A DNA stretch of 64,000 bases from contig OY754968.1 of the NCBI GenBank assembly GCA_963576475.1, positions 19,566,234 through 19,630,233 on the forward strand. Direction: 5' to 3'. Each line of letters opens with the position of its first letter. Positions within the stretch are counted from its first letter, which is position 1. The DNA comes from Molanna angustata (Eukaryota; Arthropoda; Insecta; Trichoptera; Molannidae). The translations under genes and the position numbers were made by a program. The notes beneath the pieces were generated by a model. The model was not told where the DNA came from, made no database searches, and saw nothing but the letters and a program-made list of their open reading frames with translations. Below, piece after piece: positions 38,286-58,121 of this stretch.

Positions 38286-38719
38286 AAAACTAAAACTATA
38301 TGTAAATCAAATAATTCCATCGATTTCCTCCTTTCTTTCCTCGATATCATATTATGTAAGTAATCAGTCAGTTTATTTGATCTTTTTTCTCGGGTCACTT
38401 ATATTAATGTAATTGCATTTACCGATTATATTTTTGATACTTCACGTTGATCAGTTTCGTTGTAAAATACTGCCTTAAAGCAATAAAGCCCCACTTGTGA
38501 TCTGCTGTATCCCTCTCACCACAAACGAGCGACCACATCCATGATCAGCACATCCTTCGGTGATCGTGTCTTACAAATACCTGTAATATATTCAAAACGA
38601 GAGGCGAGGTTATCACAAAAACGGCGCTATAAAAGTCATCCCAATTCATTATTATTTTTGTGAACTTTGCTGTACAAAAAAATGATAAATTAATAAAATA
38701 CAATTAAATATTGATGAGT

Positions 38720-38940
38720 GATTTCAACAAAGTGCGCTGGGCGCCGAATTTGTAGGTACGGACCTGGTGTGGGGATATTAACTGAGTATTGGCCAGGGTT
38801 CGAGACAGTACCTAATTATCTACGACTATGACAGATCAAGGCGGCGGCGTTTATCAAAAAGATTCGATCGGCTCCCATCGATCATTTCACGAATTTATGG
38901 CGTTTTCGATTTCGTAATAGTGATTTTTATTTTATGTACA
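38720..38940. promoter_or_regulatory. Candidate intronic regulatory island
   Basis: Contains gcgctgggcgccgaatttgt, gacagatcaaggcggcggcg, gatcggctcccatcgatcat, a TAATTA-like site (cctaattatc) and Hox-like tttatgg. It is not recognised as repeat. Its regulatory role is inferred from composition and position in the intron of a developmental gene. Confidence 0.3.
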
Positions 38941-39436
38941 ATTTCCTTTTTTGAAATAAATACACACACACTGTGGACGATAGCAGGAAAAGCACAATCA
39001 ATATTTAGTTCCAAATTATATTCACATCACGATTTAATATGCCGTTAATATTTACATGTTCGGCATTTCAATGAGAGAGTTAAGAGATAGGTACCTAGTT
39101 ACCTATGTCACTTTTCATTCAAAAAAGATCATGTCCATTCAAAGACCATTTTATTTGCATTTTAAATTTTTCGATACAAAATACAAAATATCTATACAAA
39201 AGATCCCTCAATCTATTAAGTAGTCAAAAAACCAAACCAAAATGAAATTAATAATAATAATAAAAGATTTTCATTGATTTATACAACGTGGCGGACTTAT
39301 TGCCCGCAGGCAATCTCTACCAGTCAACCACCATCGTAAATACAGTCAGTATCAGGGATAGAAGAATACAAATAGAAAAATAGAAAAAAAAACAAATAAA
39401 CAAATCATAAATTAAAAATACTAAATGAATATAAAA

Positions 39437-39904
<468 letters not shown>

Positions 39905-40122
39905 ATATTTGATGTTTTCACGGGTGAAATATGTTATAATATTTTTATCTCGGTTTTCCCGTGTCAGTAGGTCTTGACTAAGACCATTTGTCTTCCGACG
40001 TTTCGCCTGAATATCACCAGGCATTTTCAAGGACTTAACGAAAAGCACGCGCGCGACACACGTCTACTCACACTGAAAGCTCACCGTCAAGTGACTCGTA
40101 GCGTACAAGATGGCCGCTTATG

Positions 40123-41028
40123 TCAAATATTGTTAGCGCGACGTGATTGGCTCCTTGTGACACGCCCACCTGCTGTCGTGTTCGTTGGTAATAATATTTT
40201 ATCATTATTTTTGTGTTGTGATTTATTGTTAATTTTAGTTGTGACATTAATATTATTATTGTTGTGTTTTGGGGTTATTTTCGCTATGGTATTATTAATA
40301 TTATTATTGTATTGTTTGTCATATAAAATGTTCTTCCAGGTACTAGGCAAACGAACTCCGTCGTCCCGATTGTTCATTATATCCCTTCTCTTATATATTT
40401 CTATAGCTTCCCTGTAAATTCTGAGAGGTTCACTGTTTAAACTTGCTATTATTTTTGAATGGTCAAAATCTATTGTATGTCCTTCTGTGAGCGAGTGTTG
40501 TACAAGTGAGGATGTAAGTTTTTTGTTTCTCATGTCGACTCTGTGCTCCGCTATTCGTGCTTCAACTTTTCGATTGGTTCTTCCTACATAAGTCTTATTG
40601 CACGATCCGCACGGTATTTCATATACTCCATGAGCTTCAAGTGGAATGATGTCTTTCGGGTTTCTTAGAAAGGTTGATATTTTATTTGTTGTGCTGAAAA
40701 CGGTACGTATGTTATTTTTGTTTAATAGACGGCTGATTTTATCGGTGACGCCTTTGATATATGGTAGTCGGGCTGTTGATAATGGTGTTTCATTGGATTT
40801 TTCTTTCACTGTTTTTGGACTCTTTAATGCTTTGTTTATTATATAGTCTGAGAAACCATTACAACGTAGAGCATTTTTCGTGTATTCTAATTCTTGTTTT
40901 TTATGCTCGTGGTCTGCAATTCTTTTTGATCTTGTTAAGGAATAAAATTTGCCACAATTACAATCTAGATAATGTGAACATAAAACATAAAAATGAATGT
41001 AAAGACCTTGGAGTGCACCTTGATGCAA
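40123..41028 (-). pseudogene. Penelope-like GIY-YIG endonuclease, C-terminal part
   Basis: Open frame of 301 codons. Residues from about 22 on look like Penelope-like polyprotein: linker with LPYIKGVTDKISRLL at 88-102 and FLRNPKD at 120-126, then GVY at 134-136, paired Cys (CGSC, 140-143), YVG at 147-149, RIAEH at 158-162, a conserved QHSLTEGH at 177-184, and a Glu-bearing helix (YREAIEIYK) at 205-213. After about 235 the tail is Asn-rich and ends at 40123. The first ~20 residues are antisense to the LINE fragment that begins near 40966, so the real element sequence starts only at about codon 21. The RT domain is absent. It encodes a DNA-nicking domain used by these retroelements for insertion. 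The frame is intact, but the element cannot be autonomous. Confidence 0.8.
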
Positions 41029-41389
41029 AACTTACCTTTACTCAACATATAAACACTGTTATTACAAAATCATACAAACTACTTGGATTCATATTTAGAA
41101 TAGGTAAATCTTTTAAAAATCCGCAAACCTTAAAAATATTATATTTCTCACTTGTCAGAAGTACACTGGAGTTTGCATCATTTATTTGGAACCCGCTGTA
41201 TAAAATCCATATAAAAAATATTGAAAACATCCAACGCAAATTTTTGAAACGACTCAACTATAAATACAACAATAATACAACGGTTAATAATATTCAAAGT
41301 TTAGCGAACCGACGAACAATGACTGATTTATCTTTTATTTATAATGTTTTAAATAACCATATAGACTCTTTCCTTTCACAGGCACTTTC
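40966..41389 (+). pseudogene. Jockey/CR1-group LINE reverse transcriptase, C-terminal fragment
   Basis: The plus frame reads KDLGVHLDAKLTFTQHI, YKLLGFIFRIGK, LYFSLVRSTLEFASFIWNP and IENIQRKFLKRL. This series (LGV..D.KL.F..HI, LLGF..R, LY.SLVRS.LE..S..W.P, IE.IQ..F) is the post-RT segment of Jockey/CR1-type LINEs. Both ends are cut: the left by the Penelope-like endonuclease sequence and the right by the inverted repeat at 41390. A related but different region of such an element is at 44955-45665. Confidence 0.8.
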
Positions 41390-41490
41390 AAGTCCTTGAA
41401 AATGCCTGGTGATATTCAGGCGAAACGTCGGAAGACAAATGGTCTTAGTCAAGACCTACTGACACGGGAAAACCGAGATAAAAATATTAT

Positions 41491-44954
<3,464 letters not shown>

Positions 44955-45665
44955 CCTACTATCTTGCATGCTTTTTAATTTACTTAGCTGAATCAAAATT
45001 TAATTTACCATCACTATCATCTAGACGAATAACTGCAGACTCACTATTTTTGTTTAAACTATTTCATAACATCATTGATTGTCCAAATTTATTAGAAAAT
45101 ATCTCACTTCACATTCCAAACCGCAATGTCAGATCAAAACCTACTTTTTCTATTTCACACTCTAAAACTAATCTTAGGAAAAATTTCTTTACTAACCGGG
45201 CCACCTCCAATTTTAACAACCTGCTCAATAACATTGACTTTTTTCATACTCAATCTCTACACTCGTTCAAAATTGCGATAAAGCGCCAACTTTGCACTGA
45301 TAACATAACTCAAAATTCCACTCTCTAGTATATGCATGAATGTATTATTTATGTGTCACCATAATGGTTGCAACACCTTCTTCGTTGATCCTTAAGTGAG
45401 TTAGAATCTCATGTTATGATTCTAGAATACAATCCTCTCTGTACTATTCCTTGTATGTTTCTGGTGTGTTCCTATAATTTTGTTTTTTTCTCATTTTTCG
45501 TAAATTGTATGTTAAGCTTTTAAAATTATTTGATATGATGTCCTATTATTATGTACTGTAGTCTACATTTACTTGTTTTTTTTTTCATTGTATTTAATAT
45601 CATTATGCTCTACTGTACTGTTGGATATCCAAAATAAATAAAATAAAAATAAAATAAAATAAAAT
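44955..45665 (+). pseudogene. LINE 3' end: ORF C-terminus, 3' UTR and AAATA tail
   Basis: The frame from about 44955 to 45328 reads ..LPSLSSRRITADSLFLFKLF.. then ..NLLENISLHIPNRNVRS.. and ..NRATSNFNNL.., the typical C-terminus of Jockey/CR1-group LINE ORF2 (L..RR...D..FL.K....I). Stop at 45326-45328, then a 3' UTR and an (AAATA)n tail at about 45634-45665. The rest of the element is missing, so it is a 5'-truncated insertion in the T-box intron, close to the T-box exon at 46071. Confidence 0.75.
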
Positions 45666-46070
45666 TTATTTTGTAATTTTTTTGCTTTATAATTTGTTAT
45701 TTTATATACAGTAATGTAATTATTTTTTAAGTTGAATCGTGTAGAATAATTATAAGTTTAATCCTGTTATAAGTTTAATAAAATGTGTACCTACTGCTAG
45801 TAATAACTGCTACAAAAAATCTCAAAATATGTAGATGCTTATAACATAAACTTGTATATTGTTAAAATATTTTTCATAGTGTAGGTAACGTTTTTATATA
45901 TTTTTCGTTTTATTTTTTTATTATCACAGCAGTAGCAAATTTAATTACAATATGAAATATATTTAATATATGCTTTTAAGTAAAGCAAACAGTGAAAAAA
46001 TAAAGACTGGAATGAATTAAAATTTTGAACGTGAACTTTCTGAAGTATTGTTAATTATAACAAAACTCAC

Positions 46071-46309
46071 CTATCAAAATCTGTCAGTCTTGACGAGTCT
46101 CTGAATCCTTTCGCAAATGGGTTACTGTCGATCTTGAGTTTGGTGATGAGCTGATTCTGGTATGCCGTGACAGCTGTGAATACCGTCTCTGGGAAGATGT
46201 AACTTCTGTACTGTTCGACTTCTAGGTCCTGAATGGGACCGTTGTTGTGTTCCCGCCACTTCACTATGTGTATTCTGGGCTGATATCGGTGCATAGAGTT
46301 CAAGACAAT
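46071..46309 (-). CDS. mid/H15: Tbx20-type T-box gene (midline/H15), exon for C-terminal half of the T-box
   Basis: This 239-nt internal exon encodes 79 residues plus two bases. Acceptor ttctgtttcag precedes ATT GTC TTG (phase 0, 46309), and donor GAT AG|GTGAGT ends it at 46071. The peptide starts [16 protein letters not shown] and contains the T-box signature [18 protein letters not shown] at residues 39-56. It then has [18 protein letters not shown] at 57-74 and ends LTDFD, with the Arg completed by the next exon. [19 protein letters not shown] and [10 protein letters not shown] are DNA-contacting parts of the T-box. The [10 protein letters not shown] plus SSRLTDFDR wording matches Tbx20 rather than Tbx1, Tbx2/3 or Brachyury. 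The protein is a nuclear, sequence-specific regulator of AGGTGTGA-like sites. Upstream exons are outside the window. Confidence 0.95.
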
Positions 46310-46694
46310 CTGAAACAGAAACAATATTTCATTTTTTCAATACGTCAATTAACATACTGATTATTTTTATCAAACTAGATTAATAATTATACAAAGTTAA
46401 ACTTATCTTTTAATAGGACGATAATTTCACATTGTATGGGCGAAACGACCGTCATATTAAAAGATGAATAAAAATACATATTTTATTTTATTTTAAATTA
46501 CTTCTCTACTAACAGGGAATATGTATGTATGTATATTTAATTTAGATGTAAAAAATAAATCCATTTTCTTACATCTAGTACCTATAACCAAAAAGAATAT
46601 TAACAAAAAAAAATAACAAATTTACACAGTATGAATTATATAAAAACAATACTCAAAAATACAAAGGAAGCACACAACATCTTTAAAGAATACT

Positions 46695-46795
46695 ATGTTT
46701 CCACCGGGATCATAGGTCCCGGGTTCCAATCGAACCCGGGACCTATGGATCCGCGGTCAGATACCTAACCAACGGAGTCACAAAGGCTGACGTGT
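46695..46795 (-). repeat. tRNA-derived SINE head with internal palindrome
   Basis: Minus strand: ggctcagttgg-like A box region (tttgtgactccgttggttag), gtatctgaccgcggatccat, then a B-box GGTTCGATTGG followed by a duplicated inverted segment. It matches the head of the SINE at 55975-56120 but carries an extra piece that makes 46712-46725 and 46733-46746 a perfect 14-bp palindrome around ccaatcg. Confidence 0.6.
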
Positions 46796-47229
46796 AAATG
46801 TTATATATGGATTTAGTATACATATATACTTATGAAGTTCTTCAATCAAAAACGCTGTCTCAATGGCTAAAATTAAACATGCTTCATAGGTTTAAATGCT
46901 GAAAGACTATTTTTTTCTACAGATTTATGATAGTGTCATGTCATTAAAAAAATTATATTAATAATATTTTGTAAAAATCATTGTACGAATAAATGGTCTT
47001 CATATTAATATTGTAGCAGTCACACCTGTTTTGACATAAAAATGTAAAATGATCAATAAAAGTTAGGTAGATATATCATTAACATATTTTCATCAGCAAA
47101 TGAAATAGAATAAAATGTAAGCTTTTGTTGTAAGAATGCAGCGGGTAATTATAGGGCAGGCGTGTAAAATATTCGACTAACTGATGATGTCGAATCATGA
47201 AAGAGGCAGAAACGTGTTTGTAACAAATT

Positions 47230-47410
47230 AGGGAAACATTTTCCACAAGCCATTAAGCGCGGACGTTATTACGTCACTAGCGCTACCCCGAAATGTAACG
47301 TCATCGTATTTCATTGTAAAACCTCTAGGTGTAAACTTGGCGCAATCAAAATACGTTTTGTTTCATTATACGGCAGGGGAATTGATCCGGCTCACTAGTA
47401 CTATTTGTGA
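47230..47410. promoter_or_regulatory. Candidate intronic regulatory island (CRE-like sites)
   Basis: TTACGTCA (47269-47276) and AACGTCAT (near 47299) are CREB/ATF-type sites within a GC-richer block also holding tagcgctaccccgaaatg and ctaggtgtaaac (T-box-like half-site). It is not recognised as a repeat. Role inferred only. Confidence 0.3.
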
Positions 47411-47559
47411 TTGTTGCTTAAAATACAAAAAAGCTTAAATATATTATGATTTGTAGGCAATTATGCATATTAAGCAATGTAGGTATCTAGCTGTCTAAAC
47501 CATTTTTTACGTCTTTCAATTATGGTATGTAGTTGATAAATAACGTAAGTATTTGATAA

Positions 47560-47750
47560 ATAGTGGGAGAAGAAGAGTAGGATGACCAAAGTTGGGGTGG
47601 GAAGATGAGGTCAGAAAGGATGTGGCTCAGCTTCTCCGGTAGAGGAGCTGCAAAATGGCAGCAGGGGACAGGATGGGATGAAGGCGAAAGTTAACGGAGG
47701 CCAAGGCTCGATTTGGGCTGTAGCGCCATCGAAGAAAGGTTGATAAATAA
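47560..47750 (+). pseudogene. RTE-like LINE ORF 3' relic
   Basis: The plus frame reads GRRRVG*PKLGWEDEVRKDV, then after a stop ..RSCKMAAGDRMG.. and RRKLTEAKARFGL*RHR. This is the familiar RTE C-terminus (GRRR.GRPK.RWED.VR.D, W..AA.DR..WRR.L.EAKA..GL). Several stops; dead. Confidence 0.75.
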
Positions 47751-48349
47751 CTTCTGAGTTCGTCCTGAAGAAGAAACGATAGCTTCAAATCCGGTAGAAT
47801 CTAATAACTCATCATAAAACAACAATTTAAAATATTAGGTACTACAGATACAATAAATGCTCATATAATAATATGTAATGTAGGTAGGTACCTACCACAA
47901 TGTAAATAATCCATATTATTTGATAATATTGAAATAAAGTGAACTGTATTAAATAAAATAAAAAATAAATAAATTGCCTTATGACAAAAAGCCCAGCGTT
48001 GTGCTCTGATTTACACGAAGAAAATAAATAAATAGTAGGTAATATAAAAAAAGATAAATAAAAAGACAAAAGTTTTTTAACTCTCATTATTTTAAGTAGG
48101 TAAGTGATTCTAGATGTACGTAAGTTATCAAATACAAGCCATAAAAAAATAAAGAAATATTGTATCAGTTTTGTAAAGAAAACTGAAGCTCTGTTAATTT
48201 GAAATTCTCGAAAGGAAGACAAATTAATGAAAGAATTAGTACCTCCGAAATTCACAAAATATCATGCGATCTTTGGGTATCAAATATCATTGGTAGGTAC
48301 CTATCCATATTCCGCTAATGGTGTTCGGTGCTTACCTGATATTATTTTT
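47751..48349. other. Intronic sequence with LINE-tail debris
   Basis: A degenerate LINE 3' tail at about 47965-48033 (taaattgccttatgacaaaa, agcccagcgttgtgctctga, then aaataaataaat). The remainder is AT-rich without recognised features. Confidence 0.45.
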
Positions 48350-48670
48350 TTTCTTCCGGGGTGTGTGCTATGAAATATGGAACCTAATTAGTCCACTTCA
48401 GACCTTCGTTAACGATGGCCAAGAGTAGTCGAAGGAGCGGGCGAGGGGGTGCACGGTGGTGAGGAGTAGTTAGGGATGCCATCGAAAGGAGGGGCAGGGA
48501 GGGGGGTGCCGTTAATTAGCCCGCCACTAGCCGCAGCCATAAATTTGGGCGAGTTTTTAACCCCTGAGCCGACTCCTTATCATCACATCACATTAGGGGC
48601 TAAACACTAAACAGCCGACGTCAAGGTGAACGGAGTGACTAGGAAAGTGAGTAAGTGGATACGTATACTT
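48350..48670. promoter_or_regulatory. Candidate conserved regulatory element 2 kb upstream of the T-box exon
   Basis: GC-rich, non-repetitive block: gagcgggcgagggggtgcac, gttaattagcccgccactag, ccataaatttgggcgagttt, ccttatcatcacatcacatt. It contains a TTAATTAG homeodomain site, a CATAAA Hox-type site and a TTATCA GATA-type site within about 70 bp. Neither strand encodes a T-box segment. An enhancer is the most economical reading, but conservation was not tested. Confidence 0.4.
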
Positions 48671-53689
<5,019 letters not shown>

Positions 53690-53690
<1 letters not shown>

Positions 53691-54180
53691 TGTGAACTCA
53701 CCACGTAAAAAATGGCTATTGTCATTGGGCTCCGCGAGGGGAGGCTCGTTGCTAGGCGACATCGGGTCGGGAGGGGGCGAGGGAATGCGGAGGGAGGGGG
53801 AGAGAGGGAGCACCCCCGGGTGATAGGGAGCGTGCAAGATGGCCGCCGAACGAGGCGGGAAAATGACGCTTCTGTTTTCCTTTACGTCACGTAGCGACTG
53901 TACCGGCGTTGAACAAATAATAAAACAACTAGACGAAGTTACCGAACAAAAAGGTGACGAAACATTTCTATCCCCCGTTTTGTACCACGCGCAGATTCAT
54001 CTGGACATTTTCATTTGTAACATTTATATTGAGGCTTCGTTTTAAATTTGTGTTTACGTCGCGACCCACATAAAAGCTCATTTGGAAACCTCGCCGTAAT
54101 ACCGAGTTGCGTGCTTTCAAAACGAATTTCTGTGTAAAATTTCTACAATTTTCTGGTGTATTATTTCAAAATGGCTCTTT
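53690..54180. promoter_or_regulatory. GC-rich candidate regulatory element (PRE-, RFX- and CRE-like motifs)
   Basis: The most GC-rich stretch in the window. Motifs seen: GTTGCTAGGCGAC (53748-53760), an imperfect RFX X-box; CAAGATGGCCGCC (53835-53847) and further ATGGC/GCCAT cores at about 53712 and 54170, like PHO/YY1 sites; a GA-rich ggggagagaggg run; TTACGTCACG (53882-53891), CRE-like; and an inverted CCAAT (cattggg) at 53722. Short frames on both strands have no domains. PHO-like plus GA-rich motifs at a developmental T-box locus suggest a Polycomb response element, a promoter/CpG-like island or an enhancer. Confidence 0.4.
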
Positions 54181-55268
54181 TTATGATTATGCTTAATTTG
54201 TTACTCGTTCCCGCTGCGCACATTTTGATAAACAGGGAGAAAAGTCCTCTCTGCGGAGAATTATTTTAACGTGAAACAAGCCAATTAGCAGTATAACACT
54301 CTTGTACCGCTTTTGAGCGATAACTTCTGAGGGTTTTTAGGTTTAACAACGTTCAAGTTATGAACATGCCATTTGTACTTAATACATTTAAATTAAGCCA
54401 TAAATAAAAATGCTGCACCTTTGTGCTCAGCACAATTATACATACAACCTAGGTACATACCTAATAGTATAATATATAATATTGTGATTATAAATAATAA
54501 CAAGGTCACTTTTGAATCAACATTACATAAATTAATGAAACACCTGAAGTGCAATGTGCAATATAAATTGATATAATATAATATGTGGTATTTTCATATA
54601 ATTTAATAACTCACCAATGAAAACAATAAAATGGAAATATTATTAATTATTTAGACATAGGTAGCTATGTAAGGAACATGTCTGTAGACATTAAATCTTT
54701 TCACATGCATAATATAATATAATATGGTTTTAATTTTACAGTCTAAAAGATAACTTCAAAAAATTTGACATTCTAAATCATACCGCAGGTATATGCTAAA
54801 AACATTTGCATCTATATTTATTCACACCTCAACAACTTCAAACCTACCCCAAACTACACGCCAGGCTAGACAAGCAAAAATTTGCAGATACCGAGGACCA
54901 AGTTGACTTATGGACAAAGAATTTTTCATTTCCTTGGAGTAAAATTTTTCAATTTGATTCCAATTGAATAGAAGAAAACTACAAATACAAATAGCTTTAA
55001 ATGGGGGTTAAAAAAATGTGTAAATAAAACAGACAAGACACTGATAAACTACTTTATATTAACATGCAATAACACATACGCGCACCTAAACCATACTTAG
55101 GTATAAAATTATAATTATAAGCTGCTTCAGAACAGGTTTTTAGCCTAGTGAAGCAGTTTACGTTCCGCATCTAGTTCTTAAGTATCTTTTTTGTAAAAAA
55201 AATTGTATTGTTAAACATTGATATGTATAAAGTGTATATTATTTCTTATGTTACAAATAAAAAAACAA
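54181..55268. other. Intronic AT-rich sequence
   Basis: No exon recognised. The piece 54820-54930 (caacttcaaacctaccccaa, actacacgccaggctagaca) may be a retroelement scrap but is too short to assign. Confidence 0.4.
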
Positions 55269-55645
55269 TCTATTTTTAATGGCTGGTTTTGTTATAATTC
55301 CTTCCTTATTGATTATAGATATGAAAAAGTCAAGTTTGGCACCTGGGAGTGGTTACGTTTACCAGTGCTCTTATACACACTCGCACACTCGGGAAGTTGT
55401 CTAAAAAAATCTTCTTCTTTTTCTTTTTGTATTTTTTTTAAATATGTCAGTAACAGTAAGTAAATATTTCACAAACGGCCGGATTTTATAGATACAAATA
55501 ACATACAAATACAGATTACATTGAAATAATGTTAAAATCAGCGATTTTCACGTATAAAAAGGATGCGCACTGGTAAACGCAACCACTCTCAGGTGCCAGA
55601 CTTATCTTTTTCATACCTATATTCAATATCAAAAAACGATCCATT
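55269..55645. repeat. Fold-back element with long imperfect inverted repeats
   Basis: The left arm 55269-55368 (ctatttttaatggctgg.., atgaaaaagtcaagtttggc, acctgggagtggttacgttt) is mirrored imperfectly by 55566-55645 (inverse: gtatgaaaaagataagtctg, gcacctgagagtggttgcgt). The interior is about 200 bp and non-coding. A MITE or fold-back element. Confidence 0.65.
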
Positions 55646-55649
55646 TAAA

Positions 55650-55735
55650 ATAGCAATAAGCCCGCCAGTGTACATTATATTTGTTTATATTATGTACAGA
55701 AAGATGAATAAATAAATAAATAAATAAAATAAAAA
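55650..55735 (+). repeat. LINE 3' tail with (AAAT)n end
   Basis: agcaataagcccgccagtgt, acattatatttgtttatatt and atgtacagaaagatgaataa, then AAAT units. Nearly the same as 17840-17925. Confidence 0.65.
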
Positions 55736-55765
55736 ATGATTCATCGAAAACGTTACTATCTCAAA

Positions 55766-55935
55766 ACCGACCGCCGTGGTACAGATTGTAAGCCGTTTGG
55801 ACGTGCGAGCGTCCTGGGTTCGATCCCGAGCAGAGGAGAAATTTATTTCTCACGCTACTATTGCTTTTCTAGGTTAGAAACACTGGTAAGTTGGAAAAAA
55901 TTGCCATAAATACATAAATTGGGATGATTTTTATA
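55766..55935 (+). repeat. tRNA-derived SINE (second type)
   Basis: A tRNA-like head (gaccgccgtggtacagattg, taagccgtttggacgtgcga) with B box GGTTCGATCCC at 55817-55827, followed by gcagaggagaaatttatttc and a body (ttagaaacactggtaagttg) different from the other SINE family here. Polymerase III type internal promoter elements are visible; activity unknown. Confidence 0.6.
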
Positions 55936-55974
55936 TCGCCGTTTTTGTGATGACCTCACCCTCAAGGGCGCTTT

Positions 55975-56120
55975 GAATATATTACAGTTTTTTTTATTTA
56001 TAGTCTCACAGATCCAGACTGAAAACACAATTAAAAACTGTGTCTCCACCGGGAATCGAACCCGGGACCCTTGGATCAGTAGTCAGATACCTAACCAACT
56101 GAGCCACGAAGGCTTATTCC
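55975..56120 (-). repeat. tRNA-derived SINE, well-preserved head
   Basis: Minus strand: A box TGGCTCAGTTGG (56095-56106), gtatctgactactgatccaa, then B box GGTTCGATTCC (56052-56062) and body ..ggatctgtgagactataaat... Family mates at 31330, 46695 and 60845 share head or body. Confidence 0.7.
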
Positions 56121-58121
56121 ACGAGGCTGATCATATTATTATTATTATTATTAAAAAAACGGTAAAACTTAGGTAGGTACCTACCTATGTCAAACCAAAT
56201 TGGTGTAAATAACATTTTTTTAATTATGTGTAAGTGGGAACACATCATGGCGGGTTTGTTGCCATATGAAAATCTCTTCCAACAAACCCAAGCTACATAT
56301 TATAGCCTCAATTTCCTTATTATCTCAGAAATTTAGAATTGACGTCACAGTAAATCATAGTCATGAAACTGACACTAGACTCAAAACACTATGACACATA
56401 CATATGTTTAGCAACAATGTTATGTTAGAAGAACAAACTGCTAATGTATACAATCAATTCAATCTTATTCACTGAACAGTATCATGATGATAGTGTATTG
56501 TTCACAGCGCCGCTACAACTCAGTGATTGCATAGTACCTACCTACATATTATTATAGATACCTATGTACGAGTACCTATAGAAACCACGGGGTAATCGTC
56601 AATTCCATAACAATCATTTGTACATAAATAATTATTTTTATTTAATAATGCCATTACCTAGTTTATTGTTTATTTTCACCCGATGACCTTTAAGAGACCT
56701 TGGCTAATGCAGTTATTTATTATAAACATAACAACTGTATTATGTTTGATTATCACTCTGTTTATAACCAAAACTAAACACATCATTGCATCCTTTACAA
56801 GTGGCGAGATTATATTGTAATTTGGCATTTTCCAACTAATCAGTGTTTTCAGCCCGGAGAAGCGAGATTTTTTTTTTAAATATTTTTTTTTTGCTGCGAA
56901 TGGAAACCATGACGCTTGCACAGTAGTCAAACAACTTTACTTATCACTATTACATAGGATCGACGCTCAACATGCGTTTTTATTCTTAATTTTCTACAAA
57001 ATAACTCACGTTTCTAACTTTTCATTAGTTAACGTAAATTTGTTTGTAATAATATTAAGGTATCATTTCCAACATAATAATTAACAACATATAAACATTG
57101 ATAGTATTCTGCCAGGCTTATGGCCATTCGGAGATTTCTTCCAACCAACCAGATACAAAGTAAAATTGCAAAGCTCTTGTAGGTTACTACTATAGCAAAC
57201 AATTATAAAAGTAAAAATAATCATTATAATAACCATTAAAGGGATACCTTATGATCATAATTATAATAAAAAATATAGAAAGGGCAATAAATAAAATAAG
57301 CAATTCCATCAACATTTTTACAATTAAAAGCAATAAAAGAACAAACATGATTATAAAAGAGAGCAAAAGAGAATATCAGAATCAATATTTTGACTTTTTT
57401 CTTTACATTCGAAGTGAGTTTGACGATGAAATATTTAAACTTAGACTATTCCAGATACTTTACGAATATATTAATTAGTTTTGCGTAATTTATTATAATG
57501 ACAACCCATTCCGAATTCCATTCACAAATAATCAATAAAAGTTTCATAACCGGAACAATATTGTCAAATTTCGACTCATTATCAATTAAACCACTTTATT
57601 AATAAGAATGTTTTATTAAATATTGACGTGATAAAACTCGACATAAATCAACGATGAAGATATTTAATATTCATATAAAGTTATTTCATATTTAATTGAA
57701 GCTTCGGATTTTGGAATCAACATTAACAAAACGACGAGAATATGATATCCAAAAATCTCACCTACCTACCTGTATTAATTTACATTCTTTGAAATTCGTG
57801 TTTATGATATTTTGTGTATAACATTATTTATTGACGTTTCCTAACAAATAATAGCTGTCACACAGAGAAGATGTTATTTCTAATTCCATTCAGCGAAATC
57901 GCCGAGTTCATTTTGATGATTTATTAGCCATTGTATCGCATCATTTCGTAACATACTTAACTGATTATTAATTTCTTAACACAAACAAACTTCTGTTCGT
58001 ATAGAAGAATTTACATTTGTATGTACATTCATATCTAAATTACAATAGTTTTTTATCATATACATACATTAAGATAAACCCAATAGTTAATTAACTGTTT
58101 ATTTCAGTAGGTAACTATGTA
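56121..58121. other. Intronic AT-rich sequence with minor repeats
   Basis: A short (ATT)n run at 56137-56152. Reverse-oriented degenerate LINE tails lie at 56247-56290 (catggcgggtttgttgccat) and 57112-57155 (gccaggcttatggccattcg). No exon recognised. Confidence 0.45.

Noticed and set aside
53712..54045. Short frames in the GC-rich island (both strands) as a possible upstream T-box exon
   Set aside because: No T-box residues; arginine/glycine- or proline-rich composition follows from base content. Better explained as non-coding.
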